A stretch of DNA of 64,000 nt from Bacteroidaceae bacterium (GCA_017472635.1 JAFUPU010000002.1:1-64000); one strand, 5' to 3'; numbered from the stretch's first letter, positions 25,191-34,550 are shown. The notes: generated by a model from the sequence alone, not told the origin. Made by a program: numbers and translations.

Positions 25191-25265
25191 TACTACTTTC
25201 ACTATTTTCCCCTTTCTGCTATCAGGTGGTGAAACTGATTAGTTAATCGTTAAAACAATAGAGAC

Positions 25266-25952
25266 ATGAAAAAGTTTATGATTGCCGCCATGGCATTGAT
25301 GTTGTGCGGAACTGCTGCTACTTATGCACAGACTGCCGAAGAAAAGAGAGAACAACGTAAGGAAATCGCAAAAATGACTCGCGATGAAGTGACCAAGAAA
25401 GTGACCAAAGAGGCACGCAAAGAGGCAAAGCGCCTGAAGCGTGAAGATTGGGAAGTGGCTCCTGGTGCACTGCCTATGGAGAAGCAGCTTGACCGTTCGT
25501 TTGCTATGCAGTATGAGGTAGACGATGACGGATATCCAAAGTACCTGATGAGTGAGGCTATGAGCATTGGGGAAAACTATGATGCCGCCAAGGTACAGGC
25601 GATAGCGCTGGCAAAACAGAATTTGGCAGGAAACGTGCAGACCGAAGTGAGTGGACTGATTGACAACATGGTTTCAAACAAGCAACTGACTGCCGGTGAG
25701 GCTGCTTCGCTGACCGAGACAACGATGGCAAGCAAAGCACTGATTTCACAAAACATTGGTCGTACGATCACTGTCACAGAGATGTATCGTGACTTGAGTA
25801 ACAACAAAAAAGAGGTGTTGGTGCGTATTGCCTATAGCAACGACCTTGCCATCGAGGCAGCTAAGAAAGCAATCCGTCAAGGCATGCAGGACAAGGGCGA
25901 TGCACTGCTTGGAAAGCTGGAAGAATTGTTGAACAAGCTGGGCGAGAAATAA
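25266..25952 (+). CDS. Exported LPP20-like protein
   Basis: 228 residues with a signal peptide (after TYA, about residue 21). Residues 22-60 are a charged helix rich in Lys, Arg and Glu (EEKREQRKEIAKMTRDEV). The remainder contains the AKVQAIALAKQNLAGNV helix and an ITVTEMYRDL..KEVLVRIAYS strand pair, the pattern of LPP20/FlgT-N-type alpha-beta domains that occur in outer-membrane-associated proteins. Function unknown. It opens a run of same-strand genes: the next start lies 3 nt after its stop, indicating one transcript with the DUF4384 gene. Confidence 0.7.
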   Translation: MKKFMIAAMALMLCGTAATYAQTAEEKREQRKEIAKMTRDEVTKKVTKEARKEAKRLKREDWEVAPGALPMEKQLDRSFAMQYEVDDDGYPKYLMSEAMSIGENYDAAKVQAIALAKQNLAGNVQTEVSGLIDNMVSNKQLTAGEAASLTETTMASKALISQNIGRTITVTEMYRDLSNNKKEVLVRIAYSNDLAIEAAKKAIRQGMQDKGDALLGKLEELLNKLGEK

Positions 25953-25955
25953 AGA

Positions 25956-26852
25956 ATGAAGTTACGCTTACTTGCAATGTGTGTGCTGGCAATGCTCTGT
26001 GGAGTGTTGCCGGCACACAACACCAAGACCGTAGAGGCTACCTATATATATATAGCTTCTCGCAACGAGTCTCTTGAAGCTGCATGTGAGAAAGCACTCG
26101 AACGTGCCAAGCTGCAAGCCATAGCCGATGAGTTTGGGACGTTGGTTACTCAAACCGATATCACCCATGTGGTAAACCGGGACGGTGAATCGTCTATCGA
26201 TTTTGAAGCGTTGGGTGGCACGGAGGTCAAGGGCGAGTGGTTGGAGACCATTGGCGAACCGGAGTTCAAAGAAGATTGGGATGCAGAGAAAAAAATGCAT
26301 GTAGTCACCTGTAAGGTGAAGGGACGCATTCGGGAAATAAAGTCGGCTGCAGTAGATTTCGAGGCAAAACTACTCTACAATCATGCCGACCCGCAGTCTG
26401 AGAAATACGAGTTTCGGCATGGCGAGAAGTTTTATCTCTCATTCCGTGCACCGGTCAATGGATATGTGGCTGTATATATGGTAGACAACATTTCGGGAAG
26501 AGCCTTTCGTTTGTTGCCCGACCGCTATGACGACGATGGGCAGGTGCAGGTCAAGCGTGAAAAGCAATATTGTTTCTTCTCAAAAAGGTCAGCTCCACGC
26601 GGACAACGGGTTTCTGAATATATGGCAACCTGCCACGACGAGGTTGAGGTAAACTATCTTTATATCCTCTTTTCGCCTAACCGGTTCTTCAAGGCTTTAG
26701 ACAATCCGGTCAGTCAAAAAGAGGGAACCGACCTTATGTTGCCTAACTCGTTGACAATAGAGAAATTTCAGAAATGGCTGACCAAGTGTCGTGTCAAAGA
26801 CAATGAAATGCGGGTAGAGATTAAAAGTATAACGTGTAGAAAGAAAGAATAG
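25956..26852 (+). CDS. Exported FlgT-N-like plus DUF4384 protein
   Basis: 298 residues with a signal peptide (after LPA, about residue 20). The first half has the alpha-beta pattern of FlgT-N/LPP20 domains (EACEKALERAKLQAIADEFG, then a CKVKGRIRE strand). The second half, FYLSFRAPVNGYVAVYMVDNI onward to LYILFSPNRF, matches DUF4384, a beta-sandwich that is often encoded beside or fused to caspase-fold peptidases and kinases. This fits its position two genes before a caspase-fold protease. Periplasmic, probably a binding or scaffold protein. Separated by 3 nt from the barrel gene at 26856. Confidence 0.75.
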   Translation: MKLRLLAMCVLAMLCGVLPAHNTKTVEATYIYIASRNESLEAACEKALERAKLQAIADEFGTLVTQTDITHVVNRDGESSIDFEALGGTEVKGEWLETIGEPEFKEDWDAEKKMHVVTCKVKGRIREIKSAAVDFEAKLLYNHADPQSEKYEFRHGEKFYLSFRAPVNGYVAVYMVDNISGRAFRLLPDRYDDDGQVQVKREKQYCFFSKRSAPRGQRVSEYMATCHDEVEVNYLYILFSPNRFFKALDNPVSQKEGTDLMLPNSLTIEKFQKWLTKCRVKDNEMRVEIKSITCRKKE

Positions 26853-26855
26853 ATC

Positions 26856-27359
26856 ATGAAAAAAATAATACTTGTTTCACTATTACTGATGGTGAGTCTT
26901 GTTGGTTTTGCTCAAAAAGGCAGACATGCTGTAGGGGTGGATGTTGCGATGAAAGCATACGATGCAGGACATGATGAAATATTTGGAATGTTTGGAGGTC
27001 TCTTTTTTGGGGTGAAATACCAATATAATTTTCATGATTATTTTCGGGTTGAGCCTTCTTATCAACGTAAACAAGATGATAAAGCAGGTTATACGGATAT
27101 CTTCGGAGTCAATCTGCATGGATTCTTTATGTCTCCCAGACCCTTCAGACCTTATGCTTTTATAGGAGTTGGAGGAGGACAGGCTGAATATGATTTACCT
27201 GATGCGACCTATAATAAATACGATGAAACCGAATTTTATATGCAGGCAGGAGTGGGAGTTGATTGGCGAATTGGTTACAGGCTTTCGTGGCAATTGGAAG
27301 TCGGTGGGAATATATCAATTGCTCCTATTATTTCTACCGGTTTAACATATGGTTTCTAA
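26856..27359 (+). CDS. Small outer-membrane beta-barrel protein
   Basis: 167 residues with a signal peptide (after GFA, about residue 19). Strand-turn patterns such as FGGLFFGVKYQYNFHDYFRVEPSYQ, FRPYAFIGVGGGQAEY and SWQLEVGGNISIAPIISTGLTYGF with a C-terminal Phe mark an OmpA-N-like 8-strand barrel. More A+T-rich than its neighbours. It lies between the DUF4384 gene and the first caspase gene; no specific role is visible. Confidence 0.75.
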   Translation: MKKIILVSLLLMVSLVGFAQKGRHAVGVDVAMKAYDAGHDEIFGMFGGLFFGVKYQYNFHDYFRVEPSYQRKQDDKAGYTDIFGVNLHGFFMSPRPFRPYAFIGVGGGQAEYDLPDATYNKYDETEFYMQAGVGVDWRIGYRLSWQLEVGGNISIAPIISTGLTYGF

Positions 27360-27382
27360 ATAAGGAAATAAGTTGGAATAAG

Positions 27383-28777
27383 ATGAAGAATAGGATATTA
27401 CTTCTGTTTTTTGCCGTTATATCAACATCGGCTTATGCCCAACACAGTATCAATATAGAAGGTACTGAGTTTAATTTGTCGGTTGACAATAACAACATGA
27501 CAGCTGCCATTGTTGATTATGAATATCGGGTGGATGAACGAAAGTATCCGATGTATGAATGGAAACGTAAGTTGGCAAATGTTAAAAATATAAGGGTATT
27601 AAATATTCCTGCTACTGTAGCAATAGACGGCTATGAGTATACTGTTACATACATCGGACGGGCTGCTTTTGCAGGTTTTCGGAATATAGATCAGGTGATA
27701 ATCCCTAATACTGTGCAAAGCATTGGAGATTATGCCTTCTTTCGCTCTTCGGTTACGAGTGTAGAGATTCCTGCTTCCGTTAAATCTATTGGAGATCGTG
27801 CTTTCGGACATTGTACGAAGTTAAAGAAACTGACGTTGCCTAATGCTACAATCAAATTGGGAAAAGACCTCTATTCCGAAAGTAAGTATTTAGTCGTAGA
27901 CTATGCCCAACTGCTCACAAAGGATGTTGCAGAATCTACCCCGAAAGTACCAGAAGGGAAACAACCGAATCCGACAGTTCCAAGCTCTCTTGCTTCCTCC
28001 GACGTTGATATAGATATCCCCACTGTATCGGGAAGTAATGAAAGTACCTTTGCCATCATCATAGCCAATGAGTATTATCAGACAGAGAGTGCGGTACATT
28101 ATGCCCTCAATGATGGACGTACATTCAAAAGTTATTGCCAGAATGTGTTGGGCATTCCTGAAGAGAATATCCACCTGCGTGAAAATGCAACACTCAACAA
28201 TATACAGGCAGAGATAGATTGGGTGGGTAAGGTTGCCAGAGTCTATGAAGGACAAGCCAACATTATTGTCTATTATGCCGGACACGGGATACCCGATGAA
28301 GCTACCGGAAGTTCTTATCTGTTGCCGGTAGATGGTGTGGGCAACAATGTGAAGACCGGCTATAGCCTGGAAACACTCTATGCTACATTGGGTGCCATGC
28401 CTGCCAAAGCTGTTACTGTTTTTATGGATGCCTGCTTCAGCGGCTCGTTGCGTGGCGATGGCATGTTGGCGGCAGCTCGTGGCGTAGCCATCTATGTGGA
28501 GGAAGAAGCACCACAAGGAAACATGGTTGTCTTCTCGGCAGCACAAGGCGATGAAACGGCTTATCCCTATGCTGAAAAGGGACACGGGCTCTTTACCTAT
28601 TACCTGTTGAAGAAACTGAAAGAGACCAAAGGTAATGTTTCATACGGTGAGTTGGCTACTTACCTGAAGCAACAGGTCAGCCGTCGTTCTATAGTGGTGA
28701 ACAGCAAGTCACAGACACCGGTCACTTCAGCATCGGTAAACATGGATGGGAAGTGGGAAAAGATGAAATTACGATAA
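27383..28777 (+). CDS. Exported caspase-fold protease with BspA-like leucine-rich repeats
   Basis: 464 residues from ATG at 27383, which gives a clean signal peptide (MKNRILLLFFAVISTSAYA); a longer upstream frame overlaps the previous gene and is rejected. Residues about 75-165 are LRR_5/BspA-type repeats (YIGRAAFAGFRNIDQVIIPN, SIGDYAFFRSSVTSVEIP, SIGDRAFGHCTKLKKLTLP). The C-terminal half is a C14 caspase/metacaspase-like domain with catalytic His301 in YYAGHG and Cys351 in MDACFSG. An LRR module for recognition joined to a cysteine protease, exported, suggests action on envelope or host proteins; substrate unknown. 18 nt before the paralogous caspase gene. Confidence 0.88.
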   Translation: MKNRILLLFFAVISTSAYAQHSINIEGTEFNLSVDNNNMTAAIVDYEYRVDERKYPMYEWKRKLANVKNIRVLNIPATVAIDGYEYTVTYIGRAAFAGFRNIDQVIIPNTVQSIGDYAFFRSSVTSVEIPASVKSIGDRAFGHCTKLKKLTLPNATIKLGKDLYSESKYLVVDYAQLLTKDVAESTPKVPEGKQPNPTVPSSLASSDVDIDIPTVSGSNESTFAIIIANEYYQTESAVHYALNDGRTFKSYCQNVLGIPEENIHLRENATLNNIQAEIDWVGKVARVYEGQANIIVYYAGHGIPDEATGSSYLLPVDGVGNNVKTGYSLETLYATLGAMPAKAVTVFMDACFSGSLRGDGMLAAARGVAIYVEEEAPQGNMVVFSAAQGDETAYPYAEKGHGLFTYYLLKKLKETKGNVSYGELATYLKQQVSRRSIVVNSKSQTPVTSASVNMDGKWEKMKLR

Positions 28778-28795
28778 ACATGAAATAACATAGAT

Positions 28796-30466
28796 ATGAA
28801 GAAAACAATATTCTTTTTGTTAGCATGCCTGTTTGCGGTAGCCGGGATGGCACAACGTTTCAGTTACACCTATAAGGGGGTGACCTTCAGGTGTAAGGTC
28901 GAAAAGAAGAGTTATGTATGCATCACTCAGTTTGATGTTGATGCCGACAAGGTGGTGATACCTGCCAACGTTTCTCATGAGGGGAAATCGTATCCGGTGA
29001 AGCGGATAGACACCTTCATCAATGGTCATAACTATCTGGCAACCTCGTTGCTCGTCGAAGAGGGCGTAGAACAAATCGATGCCTATTCGTTCAATGAGTT
29101 CCGCAAACTCAAAGAGGTGATACTTCCTTCGTCCATCAAGCGGGTAGGGAAGAATGCTTTCCGTGAAAACAAAGGGATGACCTTCAACCTTGCCTCTGCT
29201 GCTTTGAGCGAGGCAGACCTGCGTGACGGAAAGAGTATAGAACCGGGCAAGTCATCTCGTTCGGACAATACCCTGTTGGCAAAACGGGAGGTTGAGTCCA
29301 AAAAGGAACAGAAGGAAGTGACAGTCAATATCAATGCTTTGAGCCTCTCTCCGAAGAAACCGAGCGTGCCGTCGGTAGACCTGAAACGTCAGGAGAAAGA
29401 ACGCAAAGCCCGTGAAAAAGCAGAAGAGGAGGCGCGCAAGCAAGCAGAACAGCAGGCAAAAGAGGCTGAACAGTTGCGATTGGCACAACTGAAGGCTGCT
29501 GAGGAAGAGCGTATCCGTAAAGAGAAAGAGGAAGCACGCCTGGCAGAGGAAGAGCGAAAACGTCAACTGGCTTTGGCTGAAGAGCAACGCAAAGAGCAGG
29601 AACGGTTGGCGAAAGTGAAACGTGAACAAGAGGCACTCCGCTTGGCAGAAGAGCGTAGAAGACAAGAAGAGTTGGCGCGCTTGAACATCAACGTAGACAA
29701 GAATATACCCGAGAATACGCGCTACAATGGCGACACCTATTGTGTGATTATCGCCAACGAGAACTATACCGATGTTCCTAAGGTAGATTATGCATTGAAC
29801 GACGGACGGGTATTCAAGGAGTATTGCGTAAAGACGTTGGGAATACCCGAGAAGCGCATCCGCACCTTCCTCGATGCTTCATATACCGACATGAAGCGTG
29901 CCATTGCCTTTATGGAGAATGCTGCCAAGGTCACTCAGGGAAAGGGAAGGCTCATCTTCTACTATGCCGGACATGGTATGCCTAACGACCAAGACAAGGC
30001 TGCTTATCTGATACCTACCGATGCCTATCCGAAAGAGATTTCTACCTGTTTCAAGATGAGTGACCTTTACCGTCAGTTGGGACGGCTGAATGTGGCAAGC
30101 TGCACGGTGTTGCTCGATGCCTGTTTCAGTGGTGTGCAGCGTGGTAAGGAGGAGATGCTGATAGCCGGGCGTGGTGTAGCCTATGCACCTGACGAAGAGG
30201 AACTGACCGGTAATGTGGTAGTGCTCTCGGCTGCCAGCAAAGAAGAGACAGCCCATGCCTACGAAAAGCACCAGCATGGTATGTTCACTTATTTCTTGTT
30301 GAACAAGCTGTCGCAGACCAAAGGCGATGTTACCCTCGAAGAACTCTTCAAGTTTGTCAACGCCAACGTGATGCAGACTTCGTTTGACGAGAACCAGAAA
30401 CTGCAGACACCCTCGGTCAATGCCTCCGATGCCATGACAGAGAAGTGGAAGGAAATCTATTTTTGA
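28796..30466 (+). CDS. Exported caspase-fold protease with long coiled coil
   Basis: 556 residues with signal peptide (after GMA, about residue 19). An N-terminal module resembles one or two BspA-type repeats (VEQIDAYSFNEFRKLKEVILP). Residues about 198-295 are an almost uninterrupted charged coiled coil rich in Glu, Arg, Lys and Ala. A C14 caspase domain follows, with His393 in YYAGHG and Cys443 in LDACFSG. The catalytic domain is clearly paralogous to that of the preceding gene (YALNDGR, YCVKTLGIPE, LSAASKEETA). The coiled coil may span the periplasm or drive oligomerisation. Function inferred only from fold. Confidence 0.88.
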   Translation: MKKTIFFLLACLFAVAGMAQRFSYTYKGVTFRCKVEKKSYVCITQFDVDADKVVIPANVSHEGKSYPVKRIDTFINGHNYLATSLLVEEGVEQIDAYSFNEFRKLKEVILPSSIKRVGKNAFRENKGMTFNLASAALSEADLRDGKSIEPGKSSRSDNTLLAKREVESKKEQKEVTVNINALSLSPKKPSVPSVDLKRQEKERKAREKAEEEARKQAEQQAKEAEQLRLAQLKAAEEERIRKEKEEARLAEEERKRQLALAEEQRKEQERLAKVKREQEALRLAEERRRQEELARLNINVDKNIPENTRYNGDTYCVIIANENYTDVPKVDYALNDGRVFKEYCVKTLGIPEKRIRTFLDASYTDMKRAIAFMENAAKVTQGKGRLIFYYAGHGMPNDQDKAAYLIPTDAYPKEISTCFKMSDLYRQLGRLNVASCTVLLDACFSGVQRGKEEMLIAGRGVAYAPDEEELTGNVVVLSAASKEETAHAYEKHQHGMFTYFLLNKLSQTKGDVTLEELFKFVNANVMQTSFDENQKLQTPSVNASDAMTEKWKEIYF

Positions 30467-30505
30467 AAACAGTTCGTTTAATCCATAATATAATAAAGAA
30501 ACAGT

Positions 30506-31093
30506 ATGAAAAAGCTTGTAACCCTGTTGGTTGTAGCCCTAATGGCATTGACCGCCTCAGCCCAAGTGACTTGGAATGTAAAAGGTGGCGTGGGCGTGGC
30601 ATCGTGCATTATGGAGGGGGAAGATGAAGAGAATGAAAAATTCGTAGGTAAAATCGGGTTTGGCATAGAGGTTCCTTTTGCTTCCGACTGGTCGCTGATG
30701 CCGTCGTTGGAGATGGCTTGGAAGGGAGCCGTATGGGAAACGCCTGATTTCGATTATAAAGAGACGTTGAATGAGTCGTACCTGCAGATTCCCGTGCTGG
30801 TGGCTTACCGGCTGAACCTGAATCCCCGTTGGAACATGACAATCAAGGCAGGACCTTACGTAGCGCTGTTGCTCTCGGCAAAAGACAAAATTGAATTTAT
30901 GGGTGAAGAACAAGAGGTAGACTTGAGCGATTTGGATGCCAATAAGATAGATGTCGGTATCGATATCGGTGTTGACTTTGAGTATCATCGCTTTGTCTTT
31001 GGCTTGGAGTACGAACTCGGCTTTGTCTCCATGTTGCCGGATGTCGACATCAAAAACTCCGCTGTCTATTTCACCGCCGGGTATAAGTTTTAA
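30506..31093 (+). CDS. Outer-membrane beta-barrel protein (PorT-like)
   Basis: 195 residues, signal peptide after ASA (about residue 19). The mature protein begins QVTWNVKGGVGVAS and ends SAVYFTAGYKF, typical of small Bacteroidota barrels of the PorT/OMP_b-brl type. The stretch GIDIGVDFEYHRFVFGLEYE is nearly repeated in the gene at 32642 (GLNVGIDFEYHRFVFGFEYE), so the two are duplicates flanking the transglutaminase gene. Likely co-transcribed with the caspase genes (39-nt gap). Confidence 0.82.
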   Translation: MKKLVTLLVVALMALTASAQVTWNVKGGVGVASCIMEGEDEENEKFVGKIGFGIEVPFASDWSLMPSLEMAWKGAVWETPDFDYKETLNESYLQIPVLVAYRLNLNPRWNMTIKAGPYVALLLSAKDKIEFMGEEQEVDLSDLDANKIDVGIDIGVDFEYHRFVFGLEYELGFVSMLPDVDIKNSAVYFTAGYKF

Positions 31094-31117
31094 TGAATAG
31101 GAACAAAACATACAACT

Positions 31118-32611
31118 ATGAATAAGAAACATTTCATTATTGCATTCGTTATGGTGTTTGGCTGTACGACCATGCAGGCACAGACTATCGATGACTTCCG
31201 CAAACAGTTTGAAGAGGCAACCGCATTGTGGAAAAAGCAGTTCCGCGACTTCCGCGAAAAGTGCAACCAAGAGTATGCCGACTTTATCCGTCAGCATTGG
31301 GAAGAAAAAGGGGTAGAGCCGCCCCGCGTGATGCCTGAAGACGGCAAACCCATTCCGCCCGACTTCTTGCCCGAGAAAGACCGTCAATTGGTGTTGCAAG
31401 ACAAGTTGGTGCCCCTGTTTGAGATAGTTCCTTATAAGATGCCCGAACCTCAACCAGAGCCGGTGGAACCTATTAAAGAGGTGCCACTGCCCGAGATAGA
31501 AGAGGAGACCACTTTCACCTTCACTTTCCGGGGTACACAAGCCACTGTACGGTTGGGCGACAAGCATCGCTTCCGTATGAACGACTGCACCGAAGAGAGC
31601 GTGGCAAAGGCTTGGGAACATTGCTCGAAGGTTGAGTTTGACAACCTGCTGTTTGATTGCCTGGAACTGCGTAACAAATATCAGCTCTGCGACTGGGCAT
31701 ACCTCGATATGTTGCGCACGTTGGGACGCTCGTTCTTTGGTAAGGGCACCAACGAGGCTGTGTTGCTTACCTCTTACATCTATTGCCAGTCGGGCTATAA
31801 GATGCGTATGGCAAGGGGCGATAGCGGACGCCTTTATATGCTTTATGCCAGCAAGCACCACATCTACGGATACACCTATTTCGTCATAGACAACGAGAGT
31901 TACTATACCATCGACTGCGAAGAAGAGAGCCTGCACATCTGTAAGGCTACCTTCCCCAAAGAGCGTCCCATGTCGCTGTTGGTGGGCAAGGCACCCCGCT
32001 ACGATGTAGGACAGACCAAAGAGCGCACCCTGCAGTCGGCACGTTATGCCAATGTGAAAGCTACTGTGCAGATAAACAAAAACCTCATCGACTTCTACGA
32101 CAGCTATCCACGCTCGGGTTCTGAGATTGACGATAACTTCATGACCCGTTGGGCGATATATGCCAACACCCCATTGGCGGAAGATATCAAGCAGTCGCTC
32201 TATCCGGCACTGCAACAGGTGATTGCCGGACTCTCGGAGAAAGAGGCAGCCAACCGCCTGCTCAATTTCGTACAGACAGGGCTTACCTATGAGTACGACG
32301 AAAAGGTGTGGGGTGACGACCGTGCCTTCTTTGCCGAAGAGAGTCTCTACTATCCCTATGCCGACTGTGAAGACCGTTCGGTACTCTTCTCACGTCTGGT
32401 GCGCGACCTGTTAGGGTTGAAGGTGGTGCTTGTCCACTATCCCGGTCATTTGGCTACGGCTGTCTGCTTCAACGACGAGGTGAAGGGCGACTTCATCCAA
32501 GTCAACGACCAGAAGTTCGTCGTATGCGACCCCACCTTCATTGGCGGTCCGGTAGGATGGACCATGACCAGCTGCCGTAACCAACCTACCACGGTGATAT
32601 TGCTGGATTGA
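31118..32611 (+). CDS. Exported transglutaminase-fold protein
   Basis: 497 residues with a signal peptide (after MQA, about residue 21). The first third is helical with a proline-rich patch (PEPQPEPVEPIKEVPLP). The C-terminal part has the complete papain/transglutaminase-like triad: Cys417 in YADCEDRSVLFS, His444 in PGHLATAV and Asp471 in VCDPTF. Bacterial members act as proteases, amidases or cross-linking enzymes. It shares the operon with two caspase-fold proteases, so the locus exports three cysteine-dependent enzymes. Substrate unknown. Confidence 0.85.
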   Translation: MNKKHFIIAFVMVFGCTTMQAQTIDDFRKQFEEATALWKKQFRDFREKCNQEYADFIRQHWEEKGVEPPRVMPEDGKPIPPDFLPEKDRQLVLQDKLVPLFEIVPYKMPEPQPEPVEPIKEVPLPEIEEETTFTFTFRGTQATVRLGDKHRFRMNDCTEESVAKAWEHCSKVEFDNLLFDCLELRNKYQLCDWAYLDMLRTLGRSFFGKGTNEAVLLTSYIYCQSGYKMRMARGDSGRLYMLYASKHHIYGYTYFVIDNESYYTIDCEEESLHICKATFPKERPMSLLVGKAPRYDVGQTKERTLQSARYANVKATVQINKNLIDFYDSYPRSGSEIDDNFMTRWAIYANTPLAEDIKQSLYPALQQVIAGLSEKEAANRLLNFVQTGLTYEYDEKVWGDDRAFFAEESLYYPYADCEDRSVLFSRLVRDLLGLKVVLVHYPGHLATAVCFNDEVKGDFIQVNDQKFVVCDPTFIGGPVGWTMTSCRNQPTTVILLD

Positions 32612-32641
32612 TAGAATGCTATTCTCATTATTGAAGATTGT

Positions 32642-33250
32642 ATGAGAAGAATTATAATTCTGGTGTTTGCTAGTATGATAGCATGGAGTGTGTCAGCGCA
32701 AATTACTTGGCATGTTAGGGGAGGGGTAGGTTCTTCCTCTGTTGGTACGGAATATGACGGAGATATTGATATTAAAACAAAAATAGTGGGTAAAGTAGGA
32801 ATGGGACTTGAGATACCCTTCGATGCCGATTGGTTATTGATGTCTTCGTTAGAAATAGCTGGAAAAGGAGTAAAGTTCGTAGATGATAAGGCATGTGTTG
32901 ATTACGATCTATTTCTTTATTATGCACAAATACCGATAAATGTTGCTTATCGGCTAAATTTGAGTAATTATTGGAATATGGTATTTAAAGCAGGTATTTA
33001 TTTAGCTTATGCTTTTTCTGGAAAAGACAAGAATGAGAGTATTGTAGAAGGTATGTTAGTTGGAGCATGGGGCGAATATGAATATTATACCCGCCATTTT
33101 GATTTTGGTCTTAACGTTGGGATTGATTTTGAATATCATCGTTTCGTCTTTGGCTTTGAATATGAGCCAGGATTTATTCCTATAATAGAAGATGAATACG
33201 TCAAAGGATGTAACTCAGTTGGTTATGTAACCATAGGGTATAAATTTTAA
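32642..33250 (+). CDS. Outer-membrane beta-barrel protein, paralogue of 30506
   Basis: 202 residues, signal peptide after VSA (about residue 19). Shares QITWHVRGGVGSSS, PFDADWLLMSSLEIAGKG, INVAYRLNLSNYWNM and FEYHRFVFGFEYEPGF with the barrel at 30506, and ends YVTIGYKF. The two proteins are alike along their whole length, but this gene is visibly richer in A and T, hinting at relaxed selection or separate acquisition. Last gene of the 25266-33250 run; the next gene is on the opposite strand. Confidence 0.82.
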   Translation: MRRIIILVFASMIAWSVSAQITWHVRGGVGSSSVGTEYDGDIDIKTKIVGKVGMGLEIPFDADWLLMSSLEIAGKGVKFVDDKACVDYDLFLYYAQIPINVAYRLNLSNYWNMVFKAGIYLAYAFSGKDKNESIVEGMLVGAWGEYEYYTRHFDFGLNVGIDFEYHRFVFGFEYEPGFIPIIEDEYVKGCNSVGYVTIGYKF

Positions 33251-33289
33251 AGCTAAAGTGAATGTTTTAATCCCCTCTCCACTTAATCC

Positions 33290-33973
33290 CTATTGAGCCT
33301 TTATTGTTTGCTCATCAAACATGTCATTGTCATCAGATTGATTTTGAGTTTGAACCGTTTCTGTTTGAGGGTTTCTGGAACGGTTCATTTCAATGGATGC
33401 CCACAATAATCCCCCGCCTATAAAAAACGTTATACATACAATAACCAAAGAGCGATAACGCATTTGCATAAAATAACGACTGCTCAACAAAACTCCTGCC
33501 GACAGACCTATAAGAGCTAAAGAAATAACAAAAGGCAATACGGCATCAAGTATGGCAAACACACACATTAACGGATAATATATGATGCAAGCATAGAGCG
33601 TCGGTTCGATAAGGAAATGTCCTACAAGTGGCCATATTATAGAATTGAACATCGTCTCTATCATGTCTTGGTTCTTCTCCGTGTGTTTTCTGCCATATTC
33701 ATCCTTGTATACATCATATGCTTGAGTACTCCAATGTCCAAACTTCCCCCAATTTGCAATGGCGAGCACAAATCCTATAGGGAATAAAATACCTAACCAT
33801 GCCGATTCAAAAATATTCCATTCGATAGTAATGCCAAAATCATCTGCGCTAAACATTTCGATAATGAAGAATATGACAATTGCAGATAATGTTCCTCCAC
33901 AAATATAACTGGCTTTTACAAAGTTTGAATCAGAAAACTCTGGTATTTTTTTTAGGTAAGATGATATGTTCAT
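33290..33973 (-). CDS. Multi-spanning membrane protein, unknown function
   Basis: 227 residues, no signal peptide or recognised domain. About five hydrophobic segments can be seen: residues 24-40 (ICGGTLSAIVIFFIIEM), 56-72 (LGILFPIGFVLAIANWG), 125-150, 150-165 (LALIGLSAGVLLSS) and 176-192 (LVIVCITFFIGGGLLWA). A polar, Gln/Asn/Asp-rich tail ends the protein. It converges with the envelope operon (39 nt between stops). I do not recognise the family. Confidence 0.55.
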   Translation of the reverse strand: MNISSYLKKIPEFSDSNFVKASYICGGTLSAIVIFFIIEMFSADDFGITIEWNIFESAWLGILFPIGFVLAIANWGKFGHWSTQAYDVYKDEYGRKHTEKNQDMIETMFNSIIWPLVGHFLIEPTLYACIIYYPLMCVFAILDAVLPFVISLALIGLSAGVLLSSRYFMQMRYRSLVIVCITFFIGGGLLWASIEMNRSRNPQTETVQTQNQSDDNDMFDEQTIKAQ

Positions 33974-34205
33974 GTCTATGAGAGATTATTGCGACAAATT
34001 TATATAATAATCTTGATAATATGATAATTTCCTTTATCATTTTTATAGTAAAGAGCGGAATAATAGAAAAATAGTGAGTTTCTTCCTATTTCTGATATGA
34101 TTATTTCTTTTGTTAGGGATAAAAGTCGCCTGTGAAGTGGATGATGTCGCTAGAGTTGTTGAGACAGTGACTAAAAAGAAGAAAAATCCCTTAAATTGTC
34201 TATTT

Positions 34206-34550
34206 ACGAGATAAAAAAAGTGGCAGGACTTGGGTTGTTCTGTTGCAGGACTCACGCGGCTGAATCCTGCAACAGACGGAGCTATGTCCTGGAGATTTTT
34301 GAAAATAGTGAGGATATGATTGAGAAAATCAAGCAACCAAGCCATATTGAAAAGACACATCCCGTAAATGTCTCATTTCATGTCCGATAGAGGTGGAATG
34401 AGACATTTGTTATATCCGTTGCAACAAAATTGATAGTCTCATTCTACCTCCTATACTTGTATTTACATCACCTCATTCCGCTCGCTTCATTTCACCTCTA
34501 TCGTTTTGTGCAACAAATGGTTACGGGTGAAAGGAAGTGCTTCCATCTTT
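34206..34550 (-). repeat. Dispersed intergenic repeat, copy 2 (inverted)
   Basis: Reverse complement aligns with 951-1325 over its length, including the GGAATG..GTGATG block, CGGATATAACAAATGTCTC, CTCCAGGACATAGCT and GCGTGAGTCCTGCAACAG. Differences are scattered substitutions and small indels, so the copies are not recent. Non-coding. Confidence 0.8.

Noticed and set aside
27263..27382. Extended start for the first caspase gene
   Set aside because: It overlaps the preceding barrel gene and adds 40 residues before a clear signal peptide.
30557..32215. 552-codon open frame on the minus strand
   Set aside because: It is antisense to the barrel and transglutaminase genes, which have signal peptides and catalytic motifs; the antisense product has no recognisable domain and is rich in Cys and His as expected of a shadow frame.
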